From: Bacillus sp. REN3
GTDB lineage: Bacteria > Bacillota > Bacilli > Bacillales > Cytobacillaceae
Length of the DNA: 64,000 nt
Assembly: GCF_017912555.1 (NCBI RefSeq)
Contig: NZ_JAERSD010000003.1
Coordinates: 1-64,000 of the forward strand
Direction of reading: 5' to 3'
The notes beneath the pieces were generated by a model. That model made no database searches. It had not been told where the DNA came from and saw nothing but the letters and a program-made list of their open reading frames with translations. Position 1 is the first letter of the stretch; each line of letters opens with the position of its first letter. Positions 18,497-27,253 of the stretch are shown piece by piece. Both the position numbers and the translations under genes were made by a program.

Positions 18497-18530
18497 AATC
18501 CAGGGCATTCCTGAAGAAATGCCCTGGATT
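18497..18530 (-). terminator. Terminator after the LysM gene
   Basis: Perfect arms AATCCAGGGCATT and AATGCCCTGGATT lie 30 bp past the LysM gene stop. The stem has T runs on the + side; on the minus side the tail is only moderately T-rich. Confidence 0.65.
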
Positions 18531-18560
18531 TTTTCGGAAAGCCTGCCCTTTGATCATCTC

Positions 18561-19295
18561 TTACCGGAACTTAGTCTGAAATTGTTTCACGATAGCATCT
18601 GTGATGGCGTCTGACATGCCGATGGCCTGTTTCTGTATTTCATCATACACTTGGATATCCTTTTGATAATCCATGTTGATCATTAAGACAGCCTCTGTTT
18701 TTGTTAAATCTAAATGTTTGTAGAACATTTTCCGGACCTCTTCAACGGTTAGGAACGGATTTATCTTCCCAAGGAATACTGAGATCTTGTCGGCATTGGC
18801 ATACCATTTTCTCTCCGCTTCCGCTGCTGCCTGCTGATTCCCGGCGAGAGCAGCTTTCACCAGCTCAGCAGCCAATGTGAGATGCTCCCTTATTAAGCTG
18901 GCATACATGTCACCCAACTCATTTCCATACCATGGTTTCAGGACATCCCCCATGTCTGTGGCATTTTGGAGCAGGCGTGTGACCACAGGATCGACATCAG
19001 GCAATTTAAAGGTCAAACTGATGATGGTCATCCTTGTCCAGGCGATATGCTGTTCCCATAAACCGCGCATATCACTTTTCAATTCAACTTCTTGCGAGGT
19101 GATGCATTTAGTGGATCTGGCTTCTGTTTTTAGCGGGATGGCAATCCTTTGGCCGACATAAAGGCAGTTTGGATCCATTCCCGGATTAAGGGCGAAAATG
19201 TCGTGCAAGGAAATCCCGAATCTCTGGGCCAGCTGCCAGACGCTGTCACCTGGTTGGACAGAATAGGGATGTATGCTTAGTGGATGGTTTGTCAT
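18561..19295 (-). CDS. LysM-domain protein with a helical C-terminal domain
   Basis: A 244-residue protein. Residues 9-54 are one LysM module (YSVQPGDSVWQLAQRFGISLHDIFALNPGMDPNCLYVGQRIAIP), which binds peptidoglycan or chitin-like glycans. Residues about 75-240 are a helical domain (LWEQHIAWTRMTIISLTFKLPD...WYANADKISVFLGKINPF) that occurs alone in other Bacillus proteins, sometimes mislabelled acetylglutamate kinase. There is no signal peptide, so export, if any, may be into the spore coat or by another route. The ATG at 19295 follows GAGGAG by eight bases; a GTG three codons earlier overlaps that site. Confidence 0.75.
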   Translation of the reverse strand: MTNHPLSIHPYSVQPGDSVWQLAQRFGISLHDIFALNPGMDPNCLYVGQRIAIPLKTEARSTKCITSQEVELKSDMRGLWEQHIAWTRMTIISLTFKLPDVDPVVTRLLQNATDMGDVLKPWYGNELGDMYASLIREHLTLAAELVKAALAGNQQAAAEAERKWYANADKISVFLGKINPFLTVEEVRKMFYKHLDLTKTEAVLMINMDYQKDIQVYDEIQKQAIGMSDAITDAIVKQFQTKFR

Positions 19296-19740
19296 TCTCT
19301 TCACTCCTCAATTTCTCTGCTAATGACACATTATTCAGCTTTGCGATTTGGGTGAGGATAGAACGGGATCTGGCCGTTAATGATTCAAACCGGCTAATGA
19401 CGTATGGGGTAGACCCAAGGAATAAAGGAGGGCTGTTTTTGGGCATGGCCAAAGAAAAGGGAAGCGTCCGAAATGATGGGGAAGGTTCTGGACCCTCACT
19501 GACTAGGAAGACACGACAATTTTTCCTTGAAAAAGGAATATTGTGTAGGTGCGAACAATTTTTGGCATACTTTGCCGAATATCCATCTTTTTGATGGAAG
19601 GTTCTTTTTTCCAAAACTAGCGGAGGTGAAATCCCGGTAAATCATGTCCCCCATATGCTGCAGTGCATACCCTATTTTTTACCATAAGTAAAAGGCTTAG
19701 AATTAGTACATTTTACTAGATATTTTGGGCAATTAATCAT

Positions 19741-19842
19741 TATAATAGAATATAGTATGGTAATGGTAGAAATCAAAAAAGGTGTGCCTAGGTAGCGCCC
19801 CTTGCTTTTTATGACACCTAAGCAGGAGCCTACTCCTTTTTG
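19741..19842 (+). promoter_or_regulatory. mqo promoter -10 and possible attenuator leader
   Basis: TATAAT at 19741-19746 could be the -10 of a leader of about 110 nt. Within it AGGTGT (19780) pairs with ACACCT (19814). AGGAG-CCTA-CTCCT plus TTTTT (19824-19842) makes a small terminator-like hairpin. AGGAGCCTAC (19824-19833) can instead pair with GTAGCGCCCCT (19792-19802), a mutually exclusive fold. This is inferred from pairing by eye. Confidence 0.4.
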
Positions 19843-19869
19843 CAAATTTAGGGGATAAGGATGGTTATA

Positions 19870-21372
19870 ATGAGCAGCGTACAGGAAAAAACAGACGTTA
19901 TATTAATTGGTGCCGGTATCATGAGTGCGACTTTGGGGTCCTTATTGAAGCAATTAGCGCCAGAATGGGATATCAAAGTGTTCGAGAAGCTCGCTGGCCC
20001 AGGAGAGGAAAGCTCGAATGAGTGGAATAATGCGGGGACTGGCCATTCTGCACTTTGCGAGCTGAACTACACAAAAGAAAAACCGGACGGATCTATAGAT
20101 GTTAGGAAAGCGATAACAATCAATGAACAGTTCCAACTATCAAGACAGTTTTGGTCTTATCTTGTAAAGAGCAAACTGATTCACAACCCTCAGGAATTCA
20201 TCAGGCCAATCCCGCATATGAGCTTGGTGCAGGGTGAACAAAATGTTGAGTTTTTGAAAAAACGTTTTAAAGCGCTTTCAACTAATCCTCTGTTCGAGGG
20301 GATGGAATATACCGAAGATCCTGTGAAACTGAAAGAATGGATTCCGTTGGTCATGGAAGGCCGTACTTCCGATGAACCGATTGCGGCAACAAAAATTGAA
20401 TCTGGAACGGATGTCAACTTTGGCGCATTGACACGCACGTTGTTTGATCATTTGAAGGATCAAAACGTCCAGATTAACTATAAGCACAGTGTCAACGATA
20501 TCAAACGCACAAGCGATGGATTATGGGAAGTGAAGGTGCGAGACCTCGATGGCGGTAAAATCGAGTATCATACTGCGAAATTCGTCTTTATCGGCGGCGG
20601 GGGCGGAAGCCTGCCTTTACTGCAAAAAACCGGCATTCCTGAATCGAAGCATATTGGCGGATTCCCGGTAAGCGGACTCTTCATGGTATGCAACAACCCT
20701 GAAGTGGTAGAGCAGCATCATGGAAAAGTATACGGCAAAGCGAAGGTTGGTGCTCCGCCAATGTCTGTGCCGCACCTTGATACAAGATACATCGATGGCA
20801 GGAAAGCCCTTCTGTTCGGACCGTTCGCCGGGTTCTCGCCAAAGTTCTTGAAAACAGGTTCGAATATGGATTTGATTACGTCTGTAAAACCGGACAACGT
20901 CATCACCATGCTTGCGGCAGGGGTAAAAGAGATGGCATTGACAAAATACCTGATCGAGCAGCTGATGCTATCACACGAAAAGCGGATGGAGGAATTGCGT
21001 GAGTTCATCCCGAACGCCAAAAGCGAGGATTGGGATACAGTAGTAGCCGGCCAGCGTGTGCAAGTGATCAAAGATACCGAAGCCGGCGGCAAAGGTACAC
21101 TCCAATTTGGAACGGAAGTCGTCAGTGCAGCGGACGGTTCGATCGCCGCATTGCTCGGCGCATCTCCGGGTGCATCTACTGCTGTCCATGTCATGCTGGA
21201 GGTATTGGAAAAATGTTTCCCAGAGCGGATGTTTGAATGGAAATCGAAAATCAATGAAATGATCCCATCCTATGGCGTTTCATTAGTGGAAAATCCGGAG
21301 CTTTTCCAGGAAATCCATTCTTCCACTGCACAGACGCTTGGTCTGGAGGAAAAAGCACCGGCATACAGTTAA
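19870..21372 (+). CDS. mqo: Malate:quinone oxidoreductase
   Basis: A 500-residue FAD-dependent, membrane-associated enzyme that oxidises malate to oxaloacetate and passes electrons to quinone, bypassing NAD-linked malate dehydrogenase. The N-terminal FAD motif is [15 protein letters not shown], followed by [19 protein letters not shown], which is diagnostic of Mqo. Further conserved blocks are [21 protein letters not shown] and the C-terminal [22 protein letters not shown]. Length is standard. ATG 19870 has AAGGA eight bases upstream; ATG 19861 is a possible alternative. The gene is monocistronic, with its own terminator and an unusual structured leader. Confidence 0.95.
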   Translation: MSSVQEKTDVILIGAGIMSATLGSLLKQLAPEWDIKVFEKLAGPGEESSNEWNNAGTGHSALCELNYTKEKPDGSIDVRKAITINEQFQLSRQFWSYLVKSKLIHNPQEFIRPIPHMSLVQGEQNVEFLKKRFKALSTNPLFEGMEYTEDPVKLKEWIPLVMEGRTSDEPIAATKIESGTDVNFGALTRTLFDHLKDQNVQINYKHSVNDIKRTSDGLWEVKVRDLDGGKIEYHTAKFVFIGGGGGSLPLLQKTGIPESKHIGGFPVSGLFMVCNNPEVVEQHHGKVYGKAKVGAPPMSVPHLDTRYIDGRKALLFGPFAGFSPKFLKTGSNMDLITSVKPDNVITMLAAGVKEMALTKYLIEQLMLSHEKRMEELREFIPNAKSEDWDTVVAGQRVQVIKDTEAGGKGTLQFGTEVVSAADGSIAALLGASPGASTAVHVMLEVLEKCFPERMFEWKSKINEMIPSYGVSLVENPELFQEIHSSTAQTLGLEEKAPAYS

Positions 21373-21435
21373 TCCTTTGGATCCAGGAAAGGAAAACGCT
21401 AAGCAGCCTTTTCACCAATGAGCTATGATTCCTCG

Positions 21436-21473
21436 GAACCTTTGATCTGATTCGGGATCGAAGGTTCTTTTTC
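21436..21473 (+). terminator. Terminator of mqo
   Basis: Arms GAACCTTTGATC and GATCGAAGGTTC (one mismatch) are followed by TTTTTC. Confidence 0.85.
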
Positions 21474-21504
21474 TGTCGGCAAAAATGATTTGATGGAGAA
21501 TGAG

Positions 21505-21537
21505 AGAAGCTGTCCCTTGAGGTATGGGACAGCTTCT
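21505..21537 (-). terminator. Hairpin after modB
   Basis: Perfect 12-bp arms AGAAGCTGTCCC and GGGACAGCTTCT, 21 bp past the modB stop and convergent with the mqo terminator. The minus-strand T tail is weak. Confidence 0.65.
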
Positions 21538-21558
21538 TTGCTCATTGGCGCGGAAATT

Positions 21559-22215
21559 TTATTTTTTCAAGGAATTGAGGAACAGCAACATGAAAAAGGA
21601 AATCCCGACCATGCTTGCTGCCAGGAGGGAGGCAGTCCCCATATCCCCTGAATCGATGGCAACATAAATCGCCGTAGGCGCAGTCTGGGTTTTGCCAGGA
21701 ATATTCCCCGCGAACATGAGGGTGGCTCCGAATTCACCTAAAGCCCGCGCAAAACTTAAAATGCTTCCTGAGATCAACGATTTGCCTGCAAGGGGTACAG
21801 ATACGGCAAGGAACACACGCCATTCATTTGCGCCATCCACGCGCGCGGCATTTTCGATATCCGCATCAATTGCTTCGAATCCGGTCTTGGAGGACTGATA
21901 CATAAGCGGGAAGGCGACAACGGTGGAAGCAATGACAGCTGCCCATGGCGTGAACATCACAGGCTGATGGAAGAGCCACTCGATGAATTGCCCTACAGGA
22001 CTGCTGCTCCCAAACAGGATAATCAATAAAAAGCCAACAACAGTGGGAGGCAAAACCAAAGGCAATAGAAAGATGGTTTCTGCGATGGCTTTGCCTTTGA
22101 AGCTTCGATTGGCCATGGCCTTGCCCAGCCAGACCCCGATGACCAGGACGAAGAGACAGGATAATGAAGCGACCTCGACCGACAGTCTGATGGGGGACCA
22201 GAAGTCAGTAGACAT
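21559..22215 (-). CDS. modB: Molybdate ABC transporter permease
   Basis: A 218-residue inner-membrane permease with five to six helices. The EAA loop is visible as FEAIDADIENAARVDGANEWRVFLAVSVPLAG, and SFARALGEFGATLMFAGNIPGKTQTAP matches the ModB/CysW C-terminal region. It forms the channel for the binding protein encoded just upstream; the two genes are one base apart (TGA-C-ATG). No ATPase gene (modC) follows; transcription ends at a hairpin. The ATP-hydrolysing partner must be supplied from elsewhere, as in B. subtilis yvgLM. Confidence 0.93.
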   Translation of the reverse strand: MSTDFWSPIRLSVEVASLSCLFVLVIGVWLGKAMANRSFKGKAIAETIFLLPLVLPPTVVGFLLIILFGSSSPVGQFIEWLFHQPVMFTPWAAVIASTVVAFPLMYQSSKTGFEAIDADIENAARVDGANEWRVFLAVSVPLAGKSLISGSILSFARALGEFGATLMFAGNIPGKTQTAPTAIYVAIDSGDMGTASLLAASMVGISFFMLLFLNSLKK

Positions 22216-22216
22216 G

Positions 22217-23005
22217 TCACTCCTTTAGTCCTTTGAATCCAAACTTTTCAAAGGTCGCCATCGATTTTTCATTTTGAAGATACTCATAGAATAACTGGGC
22301 TTCTTCCATCTGTTTACTGTTCTTGACGATTCCTGCTGGATAGATGATGGGGCCGTGGCTGTCTTTGTCCGCAGTCTCGACAATCTTCACTTTTTGGGAA
22401 CCTTGGGCATCGGTTTTATATACGACGCCCGCATCGACATTGCCGGTTTCCACGTATGTAAGGACTTGGCGGACATCCTTCGCATAAACCGTTTTGCTTT
22501 CGATTGCTTTCCATAAATCCAGATGATCGAATGTCTCCTTCGCATACTTGCCCGCCGGGACAGCTTCCGGGGTGCCAATGGAAATTTTATCTGCTTTGGC
22601 CAGGTCTTTAAAACCATTGATCCCTTTATCTCCATCTTTAGGAACAACAAGGACAATCTCATTGCCAACGAGGTCGATTTGATTATTTTTATCTATGAAG
22701 CCATCAGCGACTAATTGATCGAATTTGTCCTCGGCTGCTGACAGGAAAAGATCGACTGGAGCGCCTTGGGCGATTTGTTGTTGAAGGGCTCCCGATCCGC
22801 CGAAATTGTAATGGATCTTTATGTTTGGATGCTTCTTGTTGAAGTCAGCCGTGATGTCGGACAACGCATCCTTCAGGCTTGCAGCAGCGGAAACAGTCAA
22901 TTCTGCCTCCTTGGCAGGCCCCTTCTCCTGTTCTTTGTTTGAACAGCCAACCGTCATGGCTGATAGGATCATGATGGTGATGAATAGAAAACAAATCTTT
23001 CTCAT
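22217..23005 (-). CDS. modA: Molybdate-binding lipoprotein
   Basis: A 262-residue substrate-binding lipoprotein. The signal peptide ends in a lipobox (SAMTVGC) and is followed by a charged linker. The mature part starts LTVSAAASLKDALSDITADF, the ModA hallmark with oxyanion-binding serines, and includes GGSGALQQQIAQGAPVDLFLSA and TGNVDAGVVYKTDA. It captures molybdate (possibly tungstate) for ModB. Start: the ATG at 23011 abuts AGGAGG, so the ATG two codons later (23005) is preferred. Five phased TTATA repeats lie 25-75 bp upstream, next to a divergent regulator gene. Confidence 0.94.
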   Translation of the reverse strand: MRKICFLFITIMILSAMTVGCSNKEQEKGPAKEAELTVSAAASLKDALSDITADFNKKHPNIKIHYNFGGSGALQQQIAQGAPVDLFLSAAEDKFDQLVADGFIDKNNQIDLVGNEIVLVVPKDGDKGINGFKDLAKADKISIGTPEAVPAGKYAKETFDHLDLWKAIESKTVYAKDVRQVLTYVETGNVDAGVVYKTDAQGSQKVKIVETADKDSHGPIIYPAGIVKNSKQMEEAQLFYEYLQNEKSMATFEKFGFKGLKE

Positions 23006-23029
23006 TTTCATCCTCCTGAAATATAATAT

Positions 23030-23079
23030 GTTATATCTAATTATAATTGATTATAACTAATTATAACGTGTTATAAAGT
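23030..23079. promoter_or_regulatory. Operator array: five 10-bp repeats between modA and its regulator
   Basis: Five consecutive 10-bp units begin with (A/G)TTATA: GTTATATCTA, ATTATAATTG, ATTATAACTA, ATTATAACGT and GTTATAAAGT, at 23030, 23040, 23050, 23060 and 23070. Strict 10-bp phasing puts every unit on one DNA face. Position in the divergent modA/regulator promoter region indicates the binding site of the HTH/binding-protein regulator. Confidence 0.65.
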
Positions 23080-23153
23080 TAAAAATATCACATCTAAATG
23101 TCAATGTTTTATTGGAGATTATGGGATAGAATTGAGGATGGAGGGATGCAATC

Positions 23154-24083
23154 ATGCCAAAAGAGCTTTCCTATACGATTGAAGAAGTATCACAGCTGTT
23201 GAAAGTATCAAAATTGACCATATACGATCTTGTCAAAAAAGGCGAGCTTCCAGTATTCCGGGTGGGAAGGCAAATGAGGATGCATGCCAGAGATCTGGAT
23301 CAATATATTAACAATCATAAAACGGCCGGTTCGCATGTTCCAGTCATCGAAGAACCTGCTCAGCCTGCCAGCAAGGAACCGTCACGGCTGGTCATCAGCG
23401 GCCAGGACATGGTTTTGGATATACTTGGGAAATATTTGGAGAAGGATCATCCATTCAAGGCATTGAGGTCGCATGCCGGAAGCTTGAACGGCTTGATTTC
23501 CATGTATAACGGCGAGTGCGATATCGTCAGCCTCCATATGTTTGACGGGGATACAGGCGAATACAATCTTCCCTATATCAAAAAAATATTGGTTGGGTAT
23601 CCATATATTTTAATGAACCTGCTGTTGAGAAAAGCAGGCCTCTACGTCAAAGCTGGAAATCCGCTGAACATCCAATCGTGGACTGATTTGGCGAGGGAAG
23701 ATGTTTCGATCGTCAACCGGGAAAAAGGTTCAGGCGCAAGGATTCTGCTCGATGAACAGTTGAGGATCCATGACGTCCCTTCAAGCCAAGTCCAGGGATA
23801 TCATCAAGAGGAAAGCAATCATCTAAGCGTAGCCTCTGCTATTTTTGCAGGCAAGGCGGATGTGGGCGTGGGAATTGAAAAGGCAGCCAAGGTTGTTGGT
23901 GTCGATTTTATCCCGCTTATAACGGAGCATTATGACATAGTCGTCATCAAAAAACAGGAAAATGAAAAGTTCATCCGTGCTGTAAAACAGATTTTGACAT
24001 CCGGGCAGTTCCAATCAGAAATCAACGCCATTGGCGACTATGATACTTCCCAGACGGGAAAGGTCATTCATGAAACTTTTTAA
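23154..24083 (+). CDS. HTH plus periplasmic-binding-type regulator of molybdate uptake (YvgK-like)
   Basis: A 309-residue cytoplasmic protein. Residues 4-52 are an excisionase/MerR-type HTH (YTIEEVSQLLKVSKLTIYDLVKKGELPVFRVGRQMRMHARDLDQYI). From about 80 it has a PBP-like domain (VISGQDMVLDILGKYLEKD, REKGSGARILLDEQL, GKADVGVGIEKAAK) related to molybdate/tungstate-binding proteins, so it likely senses the oxyanion or the cofactor. It diverges from modAB like B. subtilis yvgK and replaces ModE, which is absent here. The ATG follows GGAGGGA. It probably binds the phased repeats at 23030-23079. Confidence 0.88.
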   Translation: MPKELSYTIEEVSQLLKVSKLTIYDLVKKGELPVFRVGRQMRMHARDLDQYINNHKTAGSHVPVIEEPAQPASKEPSRLVISGQDMVLDILGKYLEKDHPFKALRSHAGSLNGLISMYNGECDIVSLHMFDGDTGEYNLPYIKKILVGYPYILMNLLLRKAGLYVKAGNPLNIQSWTDLAREDVSIVNREKGSGARILLDEQLRIHDVPSSQVQGYHQEESNHLSVASAIFAGKADVGVGIEKAAKVVGVDFIPLITEHYDIVVIKKQENEKFIRAVKQILTSGQFQSEINAIGDYDTSQTGKVIHETF

Positions 24084-24197
24084 GGATTTTGTCGATACAA
24101 TCCGGGTAGTACCTTCGGTTTATCTTTATAGAAAGCATATAAAGTTGATTGACTTTATTGAAAAGCGTGTGTAGAGTAAATAGTAAATTAATAGGAA

Positions 24198-24288
24198 GAC
24201 CACTAGGGGAGCCATTGAATGGCTGAGACAGGAAGGATCCTGGACCCTTTGAACCTGATCTAGTTCATACTAGCGTAGGAAAGTGGAG
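24198..24288 (+). promoter_or_regulatory. TPP (THI-box) riboswitch
   Basis: The conserved THI elements are all present in order: the P1 arm CCACTAGGGGAGCC, GGCTGAGACAGG, GGACCCTTTGAACCTGATCTAG and CTAGCGTAGGAAAGTGG. CCACT closes with AGTGG. An intrinsic terminator follows at 24322, so thiamine pyrophosphate binding should stop transcription before tenA. Confidence 0.97.
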
Positions 24289-24321
24289 TCTGTGCATGGG
24301 TATATGATTGACGATTATTCT

Positions 24322-24349
24322 GCCGCTCCATTTTTGGGGCGGTTTTTTC
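24322..24349 (+). terminator. Riboswitch-controlled terminator
   Basis: Arms CCGCTCC and GGGGCGG (one G-T pair) with a T6 tail lie 34 bp after the THI box and 63 bp before tenA. Confidence 0.9.
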
Positions 24350-24412
24350 ATTTTAACGGAAGGGCCGCTCCATTCAGTGTCTTCCCATCTTAACAAATGA
24401 GGAGGAATCACG

Positions 24413-25096
24413 ATGAGTTTTTCAGCAGAACTAAGGAAAGAAGCCGACCCGATTTTCCAGGCGATTTTCGAGCATCCGTTTGTACAGGGGATAGCCAAAG
24501 GAGATTTAACAAGGGAACAATTGATCCACTATGTGAAACAGGACTTTGAGTATTTGAATTCATTCATCAGAATTTATGGAATAGCGATTTCAAAGTGTGA
24601 GAGTCGGGATGATATGGAACTGTTCAACCAGCAGATTTCCTTTATCATCAACAGCGAAACGCACCCCCATCATAATTTTTGCCAGGTTGCGGGGGTTCGA
24701 TTTGAAGAATTACAGGGCTATCCATTATCCCCATCGGCCCACCAGTATATCCGCCATATGCTTACCGTTGCGCACGAAGGAACCCTGGGTGAAATTTTAG
24801 CGGTCTTATTGCCATGCCCCTGGACCTATTGGGAAATCGGAAAAAAGATATTAAGTGAAGTGAAGATAGAGAGCATCCATCCATTTTTCGACTGGATCTG
24901 TTTTTATGGGAATCGCACGGACTCGATCACAATCAACTATTGTGAGCGTCTTGATCAGTGGGCCCTGGATGCGACAGAGAAAGAAAAGGAAAAGATGAAA
25001 GAACATTTCTTATTAAGCTGCCAGCTTGAATACATGTTTTGGGATATGGCGTATAGACTCGAGGATTGGCCAGTGAACATGGAGGTCGTGCGCTGA
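24413..25096 (+). CDS. tenA: Thiaminase II (aminopyrimidine aminohydrolase)
   Basis: A 227-residue all-helical TenA enzyme. It hydrolyses aminopyrimidines from degraded thiamine to give HMP for resynthesis. Catalytic Cys135 (AVLLPCPWTYWEIG) and the Asp44 region (VKQDFEYLNSF) match B. subtilis TenA numbering, as does the SETHPHHNF segment. The ATG follows GAGGAGGA. It is the first gene of a THI-riboswitch operon and overlaps ykoE by one base, tying salvage hydrolysis to the importer. In B. subtilis the ykoEDC operon carries ykoF instead. Confidence 0.95.
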   Translation: MSFSAELRKEADPIFQAIFEHPFVQGIAKGDLTREQLIHYVKQDFEYLNSFIRIYGIAISKCESRDDMELFNQQISFIINSETHPHHNFCQVAGVRFEELQGYPLSPSAHQYIRHMLTVAHEGTLGEILAVLLPCPWTYWEIGKKILSEVKIESIHPFFDWICFYGNRTDSITINYCERLDQWALDATEKEKEKMKEHFLLSCQLEYMFWDMAYRLEDWPVNMEVVR

Positions 25097-25686
25097 TGAA
25101 CTGGAAGATGAATGAAGTAGTCCTGGCCGTGATCCTGTCTGTGGCTTGCGGAGTGATCTATTTAGGCTGGTCTACGCTTTGGATCCCGATTTCCGCTCTT
25201 GTCGGCCCGGTGGGTGCAGGCTTTATGTTTGGCATTTGGGTGATTGCCAGTCCAATCGTAGCCTATATTATCCGCAAACCTGGAGCAGCACTTATCGCAG
25301 AAGTAGTCGCGGCAGCCGTAGAGCTTTTGACTGGCAGCCACTTTGGATTATCTGCACTTTTGATTGGCGTTTTCCAGGGGATTGGTTCAGAAATCGCATT
25401 CGCCCTATTCAGGTATAAACAATACAACTTATTTACATTGATGCTATCCGGGGCTCTGGCGGCGGTTGGAGGGATGATATATAACCTCATCGCAAACGGG
25501 TTTGGTTACTATACGCAGGAAGTATTTTACATGACGCTGGGCATCCATGTCATAAGCGGGATCATCCTTGGCGGCTGGCTGGCGAAAGTGATCGTGGATT
25601 CACTCGCTAAAACAGGTGTGTTGGAACAATATGAAATCATGAAGGAAAAAAGGAAGAGGGAAAACATACATGCAACTGGGATGTGA
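25096..25686 (+). CDS. ykoE: ECF transporter S component for a thiamine precursor (YkoE)
   Basis: A 196-residue membrane protein with about six helices and the YkoE pattern: NEVVLAVILSVACGVIYLGWSTLWIP near the start, EVVAAAVELLTGSHFGLSALLIGVFQG in the centre, and a charged tail. It binds the substrate (hydroxymethylpyrimidine or thiamine) for the ECF complex. The ATG overlaps the tenA stop (TGATG) with GGAGGT upstream; an in-frame GTG/ATG further back lies inside tenA. Membership in the THI operon supports the substrate assignment. Confidence 0.93.
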   Translation: MNWKMNEVVLAVILSVACGVIYLGWSTLWIPISALVGPVGAGFMFGIWVIASPIVAYIIRKPGAALIAEVVAAAVELLTGSHFGLSALLIGVFQGIGSEIAFALFRYKQYNLFTLMLSGALAAVGGMIYNLIANGFGYYTQEVFYMTLGIHVISGIILGGWLAKVIVDSLAKTGVLEQYEIMKEKRKRENIHATGM

Positions 25687-27253
25687 AAATCTTTCAGTAC
25701 GTTTTTTCAACCGTTCCGAAAAAATACTCAATAATATTTCTTTATCGATCAATAAAGGAGAGAAGGTCCTGATCCTTGGCCCAAGCGGGAGCGGGAAGTC
25801 CACGCTCATTTCTGTGCTCGCGGGCATCATCCCCGAGCATATCGAAGCAGAGGTATGCGGGAAAGTATTCAAGAATAAGAACGCTGGAGTCATGTTCCAG
25901 GATCCTGATACACAATTCTGCATGCTGCATGTGGACGAGGAAATCGCCTTCAGTCTTGAGAATCGATGTATCCCGAGAAGCGATATGGACAGCCTCATCT
26001 CTGCTTTCATGGATCAAGCAGGGCTGAAGGTCGATAAGCGGACGCCCATTGAAACACTGTCAGGAGGCATGAAACAGAGATTGGCGTTAGCCTGTTTATT
26101 AGCATTGGAGCCGGAAGTGCTATTTTTCGATGAGCCTACAGCCCAGCTGGATCCGGCTGGCCGGAAAGAGATCTTCGAGTTATTGAATCACCTTGCCGAA
26201 AAAACAAACCAGACGATGGTGTTTGTCGAACATATCCTGGATGGCTGTATTGAATGGATGGACCGGGTCATTGTCATGAACGAAACGGGAAGCATCATCG
26301 GAGATGGGAAGCCGGAGGACATCCTGAGGTACTTCCATCATGAACTTGAAGAAGCCGGGATTTGGCGCCCGAAACTCTTTCCCGAAAAATGGTCGGATGT
26401 CATCCGGAATCCTGCGCACCCTCTCTCGGTCAGGCTTTCCGAGAGGATCAAAGGGAAGCGGCAATCAGCAACAGAAGGATACAGTGACAGGGACATCGTG
26501 ATCAGGACCGAGAATCTAGACATCGGCTATGGCAAGAAACCGATCGTGACCAACTTGGATATCAAGATCCACAAAGGGGAATGGGTATCCATCGTCGGGG
26601 AGAATGGCAGCGGGAAAAGCACCTTCCTGAAAAGTCTGATCCGCCTCGAACAGATAAAAAAAGGGAAGATCTACTTCCAAGGTACTGAGCTAAGAAAATG
26701 GCCGGATCGGGAATTATATGAAGAAGCAGGCTTTGTATTCCAGAATCCAGAGCTTCAATTCATCGCGAATACGGTTTTTGAAGAAATTGCTTTTGGCGGG
26801 CGGCAAAGAAATTGGCCAGAAAAGCAGATCGATACGAAAACAAACCAATTGCTCCGGGAATTCGGATTGGAGGCTCATCGCGATACCCATCCATTCACAT
26901 TAAGCTTAGGGCAAAAACGGCGGTTAAGTGTGGCGACGATGCTCTTGTTTGATCAGGCTTTATTGCTGCTTGACGAACCGACATTCGGCCAGGATGAAAA
27001 AACTGCCCGGGAACTGATCAAACGTTTAAAAGAGAGACAGGAACAGGGAACGACAATAGTCATGGTTACCCATGATATGGATTTGGTGGATGATTTATCA
27101 GATCAGGTCATACTCTTCAGCAAGGGCAGGGCAGCTTATCAGGGGACGCCATATGGATTATTTTCCGACCGGAAGCTTTTGCGCGAAAGCAAGTTGATCC
27201 CGCCGCTCCATTACGAATTGCTGCATGGCCAGAAGGAGAGCGTTGTAGTATGA
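25670..27253 (+). CDS. ykoD: ECF transporter double ATPase (YkoD)
   Basis: A 527-residue fusion of two ABC ATPases, one complete energising unit. The first half has GPSGSGKSTL (Walker A), LSGGMKQRLALA and LFFDEPTAQLDP (Walker B). The second has GENGSGKSTFLK, LSLGQKRRLSVA and LLLDEPTFGQDE. The second signature motif reads LSLGQ rather than LSGGQ, a common asymmetry in such pairs. It overlaps ykoE by 17 bases and ykoC by 4 (ATGA). It drives uptake through YkoE and YkoC. Confidence 0.95.
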   Translation: MQLGCENLSVRFFNRSEKILNNISLSINKGEKVLILGPSGSGKSTLISVLAGIIPEHIEAEVCGKVFKNKNAGVMFQDPDTQFCMLHVDEEIAFSLENRCIPRSDMDSLISAFMDQAGLKVDKRTPIETLSGGMKQRLALACLLALEPEVLFFDEPTAQLDPAGRKEIFELLNHLAEKTNQTMVFVEHILDGCIEWMDRVIVMNETGSIIGDGKPEDILRYFHHELEEAGIWRPKLFPEKWSDVIRNPAHPLSVRLSERIKGKRQSATEGYSDRDIVIRTENLDIGYGKKPIVTNLDIKIHKGEWVSIVGENGSGKSTFLKSLIRLEQIKKGKIYFQGTELRKWPDRELYEEAGFVFQNPELQFIANTVFEEIAFGGRQRNWPEKQIDTKTNQLLREFGLEAHRDTHPFTLSLGQKRRLSVATMLLFDQALLLLDEPTFGQDEKTARELIKRLKERQEQGTTIVMVTHDMDLVDDLSDQVILFSKGRAAYQGTPYGLFSDRKLLRESKLIPPLHYELLHGQKESVVV

